DNA from: Palsa-892 sp035556215
GTDB lineage: Bacteria > Pseudomonadota > Alphaproteobacteria > Rhizobiales > Xanthobacteraceae
Assembly (NCBI GenBank): GCA_035556215.1
Contig: DATMFI010000027.1
Location: 62,001-126,000, forward strand
Direction of reading: 5' to 3'
Length of the DNA stretch: 64,000 bases
This document shows positions 54,165 to 62,824 of the stretch, piece after piece. A program made the position numbers and the translations under genes. Under the pieces are notes generated by a model. The model searched no databases and was not told the origin of the DNA. It worked only from the letters and a program-made list of their open reading frames with translations. Each line of letters starts with the position of its first letter. The first letter of the stretch is position 1.

Positions 54165-57100
54165 ATGGCCGCGAGGAATCGGAGAAAAACCTTGGCCAAA
54201 GCTATTGAGGAGGTGGGTTTTGTCCACCTTCATGTTCATTCGTCCTATTCGCTGCTCGAAGGCGCGCTGAAGATCCCGCAATTGGCGGATCTCGCCAAGG
54301 CTGACGACCAGCCTGCCTTGGCATTGACCGATACCGGAAATCTGTTTGGCGCGCTCGAGTTTTCCGACAAGCTATCGTCCTCGGGCATACAGCCGATCAT
54401 CGGTTGTTCTCTTGCCATCAAATTCGGCGATGAACCGCCGATGCGGACAGGCTTGGCGCAGCGCCTGCCGCGCATTGTATTGCTTGCCGCGAATGAGGGC
54501 GGTTATCGCGAATTGATGGCACTCGTATCCCGCAGTCACCTTGAAGTGCCTGATAATTCCGAACCGCACGTGACGCTTGAATGGCTTGCCGCACACTCGG
54601 AAGGCCTGCTTGCACTGACCGGCGGGCCGGACGGGCCGATCGACAAAGCAATAACTTCAGATCACTCCGAATTAGCGAAGCCCCGGCTCGAAAGTCTCCG
54701 CCGGATTTACGGTGATCGTCTTTATATCGAGTTACAGCGACACGGCCTCGAGGCCGAGCGCATTGCTGAGCCTGTGCTGGTAGAGCTTGCCTATGAATTG
54801 AAGTTGCCACTCGTCGCTACCAACGAGCCCTATTTTTCGACGCGCAGCGATTACGAGGCGCATGACGCGTTGATCTGCATCGCTGAGAGCAGGCTTGTAT
54901 CCGATAGCGACCGGCGACAGCTGACGCCTGAGCACCGCTTCAAGACTCGCGCGGAGATGGCGGCGTTGTTCGCCGACCTTCCCGAAGCTCTCGCCAACTC
55001 GGTGGAAATCGCAAGACGCTGTTCCTACTGGCCGAAAAGCCGTGCACCGATCCTGCCGCATTTCTCGGTCGAAGGAAAAGAGATCGACGAAGTGGCTGAA
55101 CTTCGTGCGCGCGCAGAAACCGGTCTTGCAGCGCGCATCAAAGCTCACGGCATAACCGAAGGATATACCGAGGACGACTACCGCGAGCGGCTGGCATTCG
55201 AACTCGATGTTATCATCCGAATGAATTATTCGGGCTACTTCCTGATCGTGTCCGACTTCATTCAGTGGGCGAAGAAAGAGGGCATCCCGGTCGGCCCGGG
55301 GCGCGGTTCGGGCGCAGGTTCGCTCGTTGCTTATGCGCTCACCATTACCGACCTCGATCCGATCCGTTTTGGTCTTCTGTTCGAGCGCTTTCTCAATCCC
55401 GAACGCGTATCGATGCCGGATTTCGACGTCGATTTTTGCCAGAACCGCCGCGATGAAGTGATCCGCTACGTTCAAGAGCGGTATGGCCGTGATCAGGTTG
55501 CGCAGATCATCACTTTCGGTTCGCTGCAGGCACGCGGCGTAATGCGCGACGTCGGCCGCGTGCTGGAAATGCCGTATGGGCAGGTGGATCGGCTATGCAA
55601 GTTGATCCCGATCAACCCCGCTCACCCAGTCACGCTGAAACAAGCGGTCGAGGATGAGCCGCGTCTTCAGGAGGCGCAAAAAGAGGATCCGCGCGTTAAG
55701 CGCGCTTTCGACATTGCACTCAAGCTGGAAGGGCTATATCGCCACGCCTCGACACATGCCGCCGGCATCGTAATCGGTGATCGGCCGCTTTCCGAGCTCG
55801 TGCCGCTCTATCGCGATCCGAAATCCGATATGCCGGCGACCCAATTCAATATGAAGTGGGTAGAGAAGGCGGGCCTGGTGAAGTTCGACTTCCTCGGTCT
55901 CAAAACACTTACTGTCATCGAGACCGCGGTTAATCTTATCCGGCAGCGCGGAATTGATCTCGATATTCACAATATTCCGCTTGATGACGCGAAAAGCTAC
56001 GAGATGATTTCACGGGGCGACACGGTCGGTGTGTTCCAGATTGAAAGCTCGGGTATGCGCAAGGCCATCGTCGAGATGCGCCCCGACCGCTTCGAGGACA
56101 TCATTGCGCTCGTGGCCCTGTATCGCCCCGGTCCGATGGCGAATATTCCAACCTATAACGCCCGCAAACATGGCTACGAGCAGCCTGACTACATTCACCC
56201 TAAGCTGGAGCAGGTGCTGAAGGAAACCTTTGGCGTCATCGTTTATCAGGAACAGGTGATGCAGGCGGCGCAACTGCTCGCCGGATACTCGCTTGGCGAA
56301 GCTGACCTTCTGCGCCGTGCGATGGGTAAAAAAATTCGCAAAGAAATGGAAGCCCAGCGCGATCGCTTCGTCACCGGCGCAACCGAGCGCGGCGTGCGGC
56401 GCGACCAGGCGGATACAATTTTCGACCTTCTGGAGCGTTTCGCCGAATACGGCTTCAACAAGAGCCACGCGGCGGCTTATGCGCTCGTCGCCTATCAAAC
56501 GGCTTACCTCAAGGCCAATTACCCGGTGGAATTTCTCGCGGCTTCCATGTCTCTCGACATGGACAATACCGACAAACTTGCCGACTTCCGCCGCGAAGCT
56601 GTGCGGCTTGGCATTGAGGTCGTCGCACCGTCGGTCAATCTTTCCGAACGGCAATTTGCCGTCCGTGACGGCAAGATTATTTACGCGCTTGCAGCGATCA
56701 AAGGCGTCGGTACGCATGCAGTCGAGGCGATCGAACGCGCACGTAAAAACAAGCCCTATGTTGACCTCGCAGATTTTGCGGGACGCGTTGAGCCGAAAGC
56801 CCTGAACAAGCGAACGCTCGAATCCTTGATTGCGGCCGGTGCGCTCGATTGCCTCGAACCCAATCGCGCTCGTGCATTCGCCGCGGTCGATACGCTGGTC
56901 GCGCATGCACAACGAAGCGGTGCCGATGCGGCATCGGGACAGACCCAGCTTTTTGGTAGCGGTGCGGTGAAGGCGGTAATCCATCTTCCCAATGCCGCAC
57001 CGTGGCTGCCGGCAGATCGACTGAAGCGCGAATATGATGCGATCGGTTTCTTTCTGTCGGGGCATCCGCTCGACGATTATCAAGCTGCACTCGCGCGGCT

Positions 57101-57644
57101 GCGCGTACAGTTTTGGGCGGAGTTCTCGCAAGCTGTTCGTTCGGGGCAGACAGCGGGCCGGCTCGCGGCGACTGTTGTTTCGCGGCAGGAAAAACGCATC
57201 AAGTCCGGTTCGAAAATGGGCATCATCGGTTTTTCCGACCCAACGGGACACTATGAGGCGGTGATTTTTTCCGAGGGGCTTGCGCAATATCGCGAGCTTT
57301 TGGAACCGGGTACCGCAGTTATTTTGCAGGCGGGTGCCGAATTGCAGGGCGAGGAAGTGCGTGTCCGTATTCATGGCGTCGAGTCGCTCGATGCCGCGGC
57401 CGCCAAGGGCCAGAGAGGTTTGCGCGTTTTTCTGGATTCGCCGGCGCCGGTTGACATCGTCAGCCAGCGATTGTCGCCCGAAGCGCCGCGAAATGGCGAA
57501 AAGCTCGGCGAGATTTCTTTCGTATTGGGGCTGAAAGACGGTTCGGAAGTCGAGGTGAAGCTCCCGGGGCGCTATCCGATTTCTCCGCAGATCGCGGCAG
57601 CCATGAAAGTGGTACCGGGGGTCGTGGCGGTTCACGAAATGTAA
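54165..57644 (+). CDS. dnaE: DNA polymerase III alpha subunit
   Basis: Replicative polymerase of the chromosome; 1159 residues. The PHP domain comes first (FVHLHVHSSYSLLEGA), then the palm with catalytic acidic residues in PDFDVDFCQNRRDEVIRYV, the fingers (GVFQIESSGMRK, LVALYRPGPM), a helix-hairpin-helix and an OB-fold domain near the C-terminus. Length is typical. The start is uncertain: ATG 54165, or TTG 54192 behind GGAG, which would begin closer to the PHP domain. This is DnaE1, not the error-prone DnaE2, judging from context. Confidence 0.96.
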   Translation: MAARNRRKTLAKAIEEVGFVHLHVHSSYSLLEGALKIPQLADLAKADDQPALALTDTGNLFGALEFSDKLSSSGIQPIIGCSLAIKFGDEPPMRTGLAQRLPRIVLLAANEGGYRELMALVSRSHLEVPDNSEPHVTLEWLAAHSEGLLALTGGPDGPIDKAITSDHSELAKPRLESLRRIYGDRLYIELQRHGLEAERIAEPVLVELAYELKLPLVATNEPYFSTRSDYEAHDALICIAESRLVSDSDRRQLTPEHRFKTRAEMAALFADLPEALANSVEIARRCSYWPKSRAPILPHFSVEGKEIDEVAELRARAETGLAARIKAHGITEGYTEDDYRERLAFELDVIIRMNYSGYFLIVSDFIQWAKKEGIPVGPGRGSGAGSLVAYALTITDLDPIRFGLLFERFLNPERVSMPDFDVDFCQNRRDEVIRYVQERYGRDQVAQIITFGSLQARGVMRDVGRVLEMPYGQVDRLCKLIPINPAHPVTLKQAVEDEPRLQEAQKEDPRVKRAFDIALKLEGLYRHASTHAAGIVIGDRPLSELVPLYRDPKSDMPATQFNMKWVEKAGLVKFDFLGLKTLTVIETAVNLIRQRGIDLDIHNIPLDDAKSYEMISRGDTVGVFQIESSGMRKAIVEMRPDRFEDIIALVALYRPGPMANIPTYNARKHGYEQPDYIHPKLEQVLKETFGVIVYQEQVMQAAQLLAGYSLGEADLLRRAMGKKIRKEMEAQRDRFVTGATERGVRRDQADTIFDLLERFAEYGFNKSHAAAYALVAYQTAYLKANYPVEFLAASMSLDMDNTDKLADFRREAVRLGIEVVAPSVNLSERQFAVRDGKIIYALAAIKGVGTHAVEAIERARKNKPYVDLADFAGRVEPKALNKRTLESLIAAGALDCLEPNRARAFAAVDTLVAHAQRSGADAASGQTQLFGSGAVKAVIHLPNAAPWLPADRLKREYDAIGFFLSGHPLDDYQAALARLRVQFWAEFSQAVRSGQTAGRLAATVVSRQEKRIKSGSKMGIIGFSDPTGHYEAVIFSEGLAQYRELLEPGTAVILQAGAELQGEEVRVRIHGVESLDAAAAKGQRGLRVFLDSPAPVDIVSQRLSPEAPRNGEKLGEISFVLGLKDGSEVEVKLPGRYPISPQIAAAMKVVPGVVAVHEM

Positions 57645-57780
57645 GTGAGCAACCAACCGCCGATGCGCTAAATTGATCGCGGCAGGTGCCATTGGACACC
57701 GATTCAACCGGGTATTATCTGTCGCCGGATAGTGTTAGACCAAGCATCTATTGCGAATAATTCATTGGACTGAGAGAGAA

Positions 57781-57927
57781 ATGACGCGGGACGACACGGA
57801 TCCGATTGTCCGCGAAGGGCTTGAACTAATTAAAGATTTTCGCCGTATCCATTCGCAGCAGGACCGCAAGGCGGTGATGGATCTGGCGAAAAGCCTTGCC
57901 GAGAAGCCTTCGGGAAAGGCGCATTAA
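57781..57927 (+). CDS. Small hypothetical protein, 48 residues
   Basis: A short open frame with AGAGAGA before ATG 57781 and a stop at 57925-57927, followed by a terminator-like hairpin. The product is acidic then basic (MTRDDTDPIVREGLELIKDF at the start, a Lys-rich end) and could form two helices. No domain is recognised. Codon use looks like its neighbours, with G/C-rich third positions in the second half. Not certain to be expressed. Confidence 0.5.
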   Translation: MTRDDTDPIVREGLELIKDFRRIHSQQDRKAVMDLAKSLAEKPSGKAH

Positions 57928-57935
57928 TCCAGCCA

Positions 57936-57972
57936 ACATGTCCGCCGCGTAGGCGGAAATGTGAGGCTTTTC
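57936..57972 (+). terminator. Terminator-like hairpin before rpsB
   Basis: ACAT-G-TCCGCC pairs with GGCGGA-A-ATGT around GCGTA, giving ten pairs and one mismatch, followed by GAGGCTTTTC. It lies 8 bases after the 48-codon gene and just upstream of the rpsB promoter. Confidence 0.55.
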
Positions 57973-57978
57973 ACGCCC

Positions 57979-58007
57979 TTGCGCTGCCATACTTCAACCT
58001 CTATAAG
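57979..58007 (+). promoter_or_regulatory. Probable rpsB-tsf promoter
   Basis: TTGCGC (57979-57984), a 17-base spacer and TATAAG (58002-58007) predict a start near 58014 and a leader of about 100 bases. Two small hairpins in the leader (CCTG/CAGG at 58037-58048 and GGGC/GCCC at 58064-58075) could take part in feedback by ribosomal protein S2, which is known in other bacteria. Confidence 0.5.
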
Positions 58008-58112
58008 CGCCGCCATCACGCACGTAGGCTAGCTTGCCTGGAGACAGGACAGCATCCGGTGCTGGGCAAACGCCCGGCTCGGCCTACGGAGGCTCAACCG
58101 GTAGAGGAAAAC

Positions 58113-59114
58113 ATGGCGCTACCAGACTATTCGATGCGTCAGCTTTTGGAAGCTGGCGTTCACTTCGGCCATCAGGCCCATCGCTGGAATCCGAAGATGG
58201 CGCAATACATCTTCGGCACCCGTAACAACATTCATATTATCGATCTCGCGCAGACCGTGCCGCTCTTGCACAAAGCGCTCGAGGCGGTAAGCGACGTCGT
58301 CGCCAAGGGCGGCCGCGTGCTGTTCGTCGGCACCAAGCGGCAGGCTGCGGATGCGATCGCCGACGCGGCGAAACGCAGTGCGCAGTACTTCGTCAATTCG
58401 CGCTGGCTCGGCGGCACGCTCACGAACTGGAAGACGATCTCGAATTCGATTCAGCGTCTGAAAAAGATCGAGGAGATGCTCTCGTCGGAAGCGGCGGGCG
58501 GCTATACCAAGAAAGAACGTCTGACGCTCGCCCGCGAAAAGGAAAAGCTCGAGCGCTCGCTCGGCGGTATTCGCGATATGGGCGGCGTGCCGGATCTCGT
58601 GTTCGTCATCGACACCAACAAGGAAGACATCGCGATCAAGGAAGCGCGCCGGCTCAATATTCCGGTCGCCGCGATCGTCGATACCAATTCCGATCCCGAC
58701 GGCATCGCATTTCCGATTCCGGGCAATGATGACGCCGGCCGTGCGATCACGCTGTACTGCGATCTGATCTCGAAGGCCGTCATCGACGGCATTTCGCGTG
58801 CGCAGGGCGAGTCTGGCATCGATCTCGGCGCGCTCGAGAAGCCGCCGGTCGAAGAAGCCGCGCTGGAGAAGGGCGAGTGGGAGAGCTTCGAGCCGCTGCC
58901 CGGACCGCGCGGTGCGCCGGACGATCTCAAGAAACTGCACGGCGTGAGCCCGGTGATTGAGAAAAAGCTCAACGATATCGGCTTCTTCCATTACTCGCAG
59001 CTTGCCGATCTCAACGCGAACGATGCCCGCCATCTTGGTGAGACGGTCGGCCTGCCGGGTCGTATCGACACCTGGATCGCGGAAGCGAAGGCCTTTTCGG
59101 CCGACGCCGAGTAA
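58113..59114 (+). CDS. rpsB: 30S ribosomal protein S2 with C-terminal extension
   Basis: Small-subunit protein S2; 333 residues against about 241 in E. coli. The core is canonical (MRQLLEAGVHFGHQAHRWNPKM, FVGTKRQAADAI, NSRWLGGTLTNWKTI, VFVIDTNKEDIAIKEA). The last 90 or so residues add an acidic stretch and a helix-hairpin-helix-like module (LKKLHGVSPVIEKKLNDIGF), an extension known in alphaproteobacterial S2 and L21. GAGGAAA precedes ATG 58113; the frame is open further upstream. tsf follows after 12 bases. Confidence 0.96.
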   Translation: MALPDYSMRQLLEAGVHFGHQAHRWNPKMAQYIFGTRNNIHIIDLAQTVPLLHKALEAVSDVVAKGGRVLFVGTKRQAADAIADAAKRSAQYFVNSRWLGGTLTNWKTISNSIQRLKKIEEMLSSEAAGGYTKKERLTLAREKEKLERSLGGIRDMGGVPDLVFVIDTNKEDIAIKEARRLNIPVAAIVDTNSDPDGIAFPIPGNDDAGRAITLYCDLISKAVIDGISRAQGESGIDLGALEKPPVEEAALEKGEWESFEPLPGPRGAPDDLKKLHGVSPVIEKKLNDIGFFHYSQLADLNANDARHLGETVGLPGRIDTWIAEAKAFSADAE

Positions 59115-59126
59115 TTGGAGTTACCC

Positions 59127-60050
59127 ATGGCTGAAATCACGGCGAGCCTCGTCAAGGAGCTTCGCGAGAAAACCGGCGTTGGCATGATGGATTGCAAGGC
59201 CGCGCTAAACGAAACTAAGGGCGACATCGAAGCCGCCGTCGATTGGCTGCGGAAGAAGGGTCTTGCCAAGGCCGCGAAGAAAGCCGGCCGTGTTGCCGCT
59301 GAAGGCCTTGTCGGCACAGCTGTTGAGAAGACCAAAGGTGTCATTGTCGAGGTCAACTCCGAAACCGATTTCGTTGCTCGCAACGAGCAGTTCCAGGGTC
59401 TCGTCAAGCTGATCGCCGAAGCGGCGCTCCATCAGGGCGCCGACGTCGAGAAGATCAAGAAGGCGAAAGCCGGCAATGCGACGATCGAGGAAGCGCTCAC
59501 GAGCGCCATCGCCACGATCGGCGAGAACATGACGCTGCGCCGTGCCGCCGAGATTTCGGTTAGCGAAGGTGCGATTGGCGCCTATACGCATAGCTCTGTT
59601 TCGGATGGACTCGGCAAGCTCGGCGTTCTGGTCGCGCTCGAATCGAAAGCCAATCCGGCGGAACTCGCAATCTTTGGACGGATGCTGGCGATGCATATCG
59701 CGGCAGCGAATCCGGTTGCGGTCGACGCCAAAGGCATCGACGAGGCAACGATCAATCGCGAGCGTGACGTGCTGACCGACAAGGCAAAGGCCTCGGGCAA
59801 GCCTGCGAACGTCATCGAGAAGATCGTCGACAGCGGCCTCAAGACCTACTTCAAGGAGGTTACACTTCTGGAGCAGGCCTACGTTCATGAGCCCTCGAAA
59901 TCGATCGCTCAGGCGGTCAAGGAAGTTGAGGGTAAGCTTGGCAGCCCCATCGCGATCAAAGGGTTCGTGCGTTACGCTCTCGGCGAGGGAGTCGAAAAGC
60001 AGGAGCAGGATTTCGCCGCTGAAGTTGCGGCGGCGAGCCGCCCGAACTGA
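59127..60050 (+). CDS. tsf: Elongation factor Ts
   Basis: Nucleotide-exchange factor for EF-Tu; 307 residues. It shows the N-terminal UBA-like domain (VKELREKTGVGMMDCKAAL), the core signature VNSETDFVARNEQF and the C-terminal coiled-coil/dimer region (LLEQAYVHEPSKSIAQAV). TTGGAG precedes ATG 59127. It is 12 bases after rpsB and 20 before pyrH. Confidence 0.97.
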   Translation: MAEITASLVKELREKTGVGMMDCKAALNETKGDIEAAVDWLRKKGLAKAAKKAGRVAAEGLVGTAVEKTKGVIVEVNSETDFVARNEQFQGLVKLIAEAALHQGADVEKIKKAKAGNATIEEALTSAIATIGENMTLRRAAEISVSEGAIGAYTHSSVSDGLGKLGVLVALESKANPAELAIFGRMLAMHIAAANPVAVDAKGIDEATINRERDVLTDKAKASGKPANVIEKIVDSGLKTYFKEVTLLEQAYVHEPSKSIAQAVKEVEGKLGSPIAIKGFVRYALGEGVEKQEQDFAAEVAAASRPN

Positions 60051-60070
60051 CCGCAAAGGGGGCGGATCAG

Positions 60071-60787
60071 ATGGCCAAGCCCCGATACAAGCGGGTCGTC
60101 GTCAAGGTCTCCGGGGAATCTCTCCTCGGCGGCGAAGCCCACGGTCTACACGCCGCGACGCTTACGCGCGTCGCGGCTGATCTCGTCGAAACGAGCAAAC
60201 TCGGTGTGCAAGTTGCCGTCGTCATCGGCGGCGGCAATCTCGTGCGCGGCGCGATGCTGGCTGAGACCGGTATTGAGCGCGCGACGGCAGACGCGATGGG
60301 AATGCTCGGCACCGTCATGAATGCGCTCGCGCTTGAAGACGCCATCAAAAAGCAGGGCGCAACCGTCAGGGCCATGTCGGCTATACCAATGCCGTCCATC
60401 TGCGAAGTGTATTCGCATCAGCGCGGCATCCGGCATTTGAATGCCGGCCACATCCTGGTTCTCGCCGGCGGTATCGGCAACCCGTACTTCACCACCGACA
60501 CGACGGCCGCGTTACGCGCCGCCGAGTTGAACTGCGAAGCTATTTTCAAAGCTACGAACGTCGATGGCGTTTATGATTCCGACCCAAAGCGCAATCGTGA
60601 TGCCAAACGCTTCGAGCAACTCACACACGATGAAGCACTTAAGCGCGATTTGAAGGTCATGGATGCGTCCGCTTTCGCGCTTGCCCGCGAGGCCAAGCTG
60701 CCTATCATTGTATTCTCGATCCGTGAAAAAGGCGCGATCGCGGCCGCGATCAAGGGCGAGGGGAAGTCCACGGCCGTTCTTCCCTGA
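60071..60787 (+). CDS. pyrH: Uridylate kinase
   Basis: Phosphorylates UMP to UDP; hexameric, 238 residues, amino-acid-kinase fold. Visible are VVVKVSGESLLGG, VIGGGNLVRGA, the UMP-site region AGGIGNPYFTTDTTAALRAAE and TNVDGVYDSDPK. GGGGGCGG lies before the ATG. It belongs to the conserved rpsB-tsf-pyrH-frr row. Confidence 0.96.
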   Translation: MAKPRYKRVVVKVSGESLLGGEAHGLHAATLTRVAADLVETSKLGVQVAVVIGGGNLVRGAMLAETGIERATADAMGMLGTVMNALALEDAIKKQGATVRAMSAIPMPSICEVYSHQRGIRHLNAGHILVLAGGIGNPYFTTDTTAALRAAELNCEAIFKATNVDGVYDSDPKRNRDAKRFEQLTHDEALKRDLKVMDASAFALAREAKLPIIVFSIREKGAIAAAIKGEGKSTAVLP

Positions 60788-60829
60788 GCATTGTGCTACG
60801 CGCTAGCGACGAACGAACAGAGGTGGACG

Positions 60830-61393
60830 ATGAAACCCGGAGCTTTTGATCTTGCCGACCTGAAACGCCGGATGACGGCGTCGATTGGTGTTCTGAAGCA
60901 GGAGCTCGGCGGGCTGCGGACTGGCCGCGCTTCCCCCAATCTGGTTGAGCCGATTCAGGTCGATGCCTACGGCTCCCATATGCCGATAAATCAGGTTGCG
61001 ACCGTCAGCGTTCCTGAGCCGCGCCTGATCTCGATTCAGGTTTGGGATAATTCGCTGGTTAAGGCCGTGGAAAAGGCTATTCGAGATTCCAATCTCGGAC
61101 TCAATCCTTCGACCGAGGGAACCACGGTTCGTGTTCGCATTCCCGAACTCAATCAGGAGCGCAGGCAGGAACTCGTAAAGGTCGCGCATAAATATGCCGA
61201 GGCTGCACGGGTCGCCGTCCGTCACGTCCGCCGCGATGGACTTGATCATCTGAAGAAACTTCAAAAAGATGGGCACGCGAGTGAGGACGACATCAAGCGC
61301 CATGAAGCGGAAGTACAGAAGGTAACCGACCAATCGATCGCCGAGGTCGACCAAGCGCTCGCGCAAAAAGAAAAAGAAATTATGTCGGTCTGA
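60830..61393 (+). CDS. frr: Ribosome recycling factor
   Basis: Splits post-termination ribosomes with EF-G; 187 residues, helical-bundle plus beta domain. It shows LGGLRTGRASPNLVEPIQVDAYG, NQVATVSVPEPR, and HKYAEAARVAVRHVRRDG with the functional Arg. The frame opens at 60791, but ATG 60830 behind AGGTGG is the right start. Confidence 0.96.
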   Translation: MKPGAFDLADLKRRMTASIGVLKQELGGLRTGRASPNLVEPIQVDAYGSHMPINQVATVSVPEPRLISIQVWDNSLVKAVEKAIRDSNLGLNPSTEGTTVRVRIPELNQERRQELVKVAHKYAEAARVAVRHVRRDGLDHLKKLQKDGHASEDDIKRHEAEVQKVTDQSIAEVDQALAQKEKEIMSV

Positions 61394-61396
61394 ATC

Positions 61397-62152
61397 ATGC
61401 CCGTACGCGATCCCGTCCCCACAACAGCGGCGACGCAAGCACCGCCGGTGCATGTTGCGATCATCATGGACGGGAACGGACGGTGGGCTTCGGCGCGCGG
61501 ACTGCCGCGCAGAGAAGGCCACCGGCGCGGCGTAGAAGCATTGCGCCGCGCCGTGCGGGCGGCGGGCGATCTGGGCATAAAATATCTGACGATCTACAGC
61601 TTCAGCGCTGAAAACTGGTCGCGGCCGGCCGACGAAATCAACGATTTGATGGCGCTGCTCAAATGGTTCGTCCGCAAGGATCTTGCCGAGCTGCACAAAA
61701 ACGGTGTGCGGGTGAAAGTGATCGGCGAGCGAGCAGGGCTCGATGGCGAAGTTCTCGGGTTGCTGCGCGAAGCCGAGGAGCTCACCAAGGATAACGAGCG
61801 TACGACGTTAATCGTGGCGTTCAACTATGGCGGCCGGCAGGAAATTGCGCGCGCGGCGCGCGAGCTTGCGGCGGAGGCAGTTGCGGGCAAGCTTGATCCC
61901 AACACGATAGATCAGGATGCAATCGAGTCCCGGCTTTATACGGCAGGTTTGCCGCCGCCCGACCTTGTTATACGAACCAGCGGCGAGCAACGCATTTCGA
62001 ATTTTTTACTTTGGCAGGCGGCCTACGCGGAATTTGTCTTCTTGCCGATTAACTGGCCGGATTTCGATTGCAACGCACTTGAACAAGCGATCGACGAATA
62101 TCGTCGACGTGAGCGACGTTTCGGTGGAGTAACCGCTCAGGCAGGCGGATAA
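61397..62152 (+). CDS. uppS: Undecaprenyl diphosphate synthase (cis-prenyltransferase)
   Basis: Builds the C55 lipid carrier for cell-wall and surface polysaccharide synthesis from farnesyl and isopentenyl diphosphates; 251 residues. Signature motifs are IIMDGNGRWA with the catalytic Asp, GHRRGVEALR, SFSAENWSRP and the C-terminal RTSGEQRISNFLLWQ. It begins 3 bases after frr and ends 9 bases before cdsA. Confidence 0.95.
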   Translation: MPVRDPVPTTAATQAPPVHVAIIMDGNGRWASARGLPRREGHRRGVEALRRAVRAAGDLGIKYLTIYSFSAENWSRPADEINDLMALLKWFVRKDLAELHKNGVRVKVIGERAGLDGEVLGLLREAEELTKDNERTTLIVAFNYGGRQEIARAARELAAEAVAGKLDPNTIDQDAIESRLYTAGLPPPDLVIRTSGEQRISNFLLWQAAYAEFVFLPINWPDFDCNALEQAIDEYRRRERRFGGVTAQAGG

Positions 62153-62161
62153 GGGCCTATT

Positions 62162-62824
62162 GTGAGCGAATTACATCTCCGAATTTATTCTTCGGTTGTC
62201 CTCGGCGTCCTGGCGCTTTCCGTCACCTGGATCGGCGGCCCATTTTATTTTCTCCTGTGGCTGGCGGCTGCCGTATTGATTTTATGGGAATGGGCGAAGA
62301 TCAGCCGCTTCAATCCGCTCTGGCTTATCGCCGGTGTTGCCTATGCGGGAATTTTTCTCGCCGCGATGGTGCTGCTTCGCAACTCGCCTTCCGGCCGGGC
62401 AGCGATATTCTGGCTATTCGGGTCGATCTGGGCGGCGGATAGCGCGGCTTATTTCGGCGGACGCTTGATCGGCGGTCCGAAGCTTTGGCCGGCGGTGAGC
62501 CCCGGTAAAACGTGGGCCGGTGCGATTACGGGAACAGCTGCTGGCATCGCTGCTGGATTGGTGGTGCTTGTGGCGGAAGGAATTACCTTTAGCTTTATGC
62601 ATCTTGTTATCGGTCTTCTGACGGTCATTGCTGCGCAGCTTGGCGATCTCTTTGAATCCGCAATCAAGCGCCGTTTCGCTGTGAAGGACTCAGGCTGGAT
62701 TATTCCTGGTCACGGTGGCGTGATGGACCGGTGTGACTCGCTCGTCGCCGCTTCGGCAATTGCGCTGTTGCTCGGTGCAATTCGGATGGCGCAGGCGCCC
62801 GCACAAGGGCTGCTCGTATGGTGA
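62162..62824 (+). CDS. cdsA: Phosphatidate cytidylyltransferase
   Basis: Makes CDP-diacylglycerol for phospholipid synthesis in the inner membrane; about 220 residues, with six or so membrane helices. The family signature is intact near the C-terminus (SAIKRRFAVKDSGWIIPGHG, then GVMDRCDS). It starts with GTG and is somewhat shorter than E. coli CdsA (285 residues), mainly at the N-terminus, as seen in other alphaproteobacteria. Its end overlaps the dxr start. Confidence 0.93.
   Translation: MSELHLRIYSSVVLGVLALSVTWIGGPFYFLLWLAAAVLILWEWAKISRFNPLWLIAGVAYAGIFLAAMVLLRNSPSGRAAIFWLFGSIWAADSAAYFGGRLIGGPKLWPAVSPGKTWAGAITGTAAGIAAGLVVLVAEGITFSFMHLVIGLLTVIAAQLGDLFESAIKRRFAVKDSGWIIPGHGGVMDRCDSLVAASAIALLLGAIRMAQAPAQGLLVW

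Noticed and set aside
56010..57707. 565-residue minus-strand frame opposite dnaE
   Set aside because: Shadow of dnaE; dnaE is intact with all polymerase motifs.
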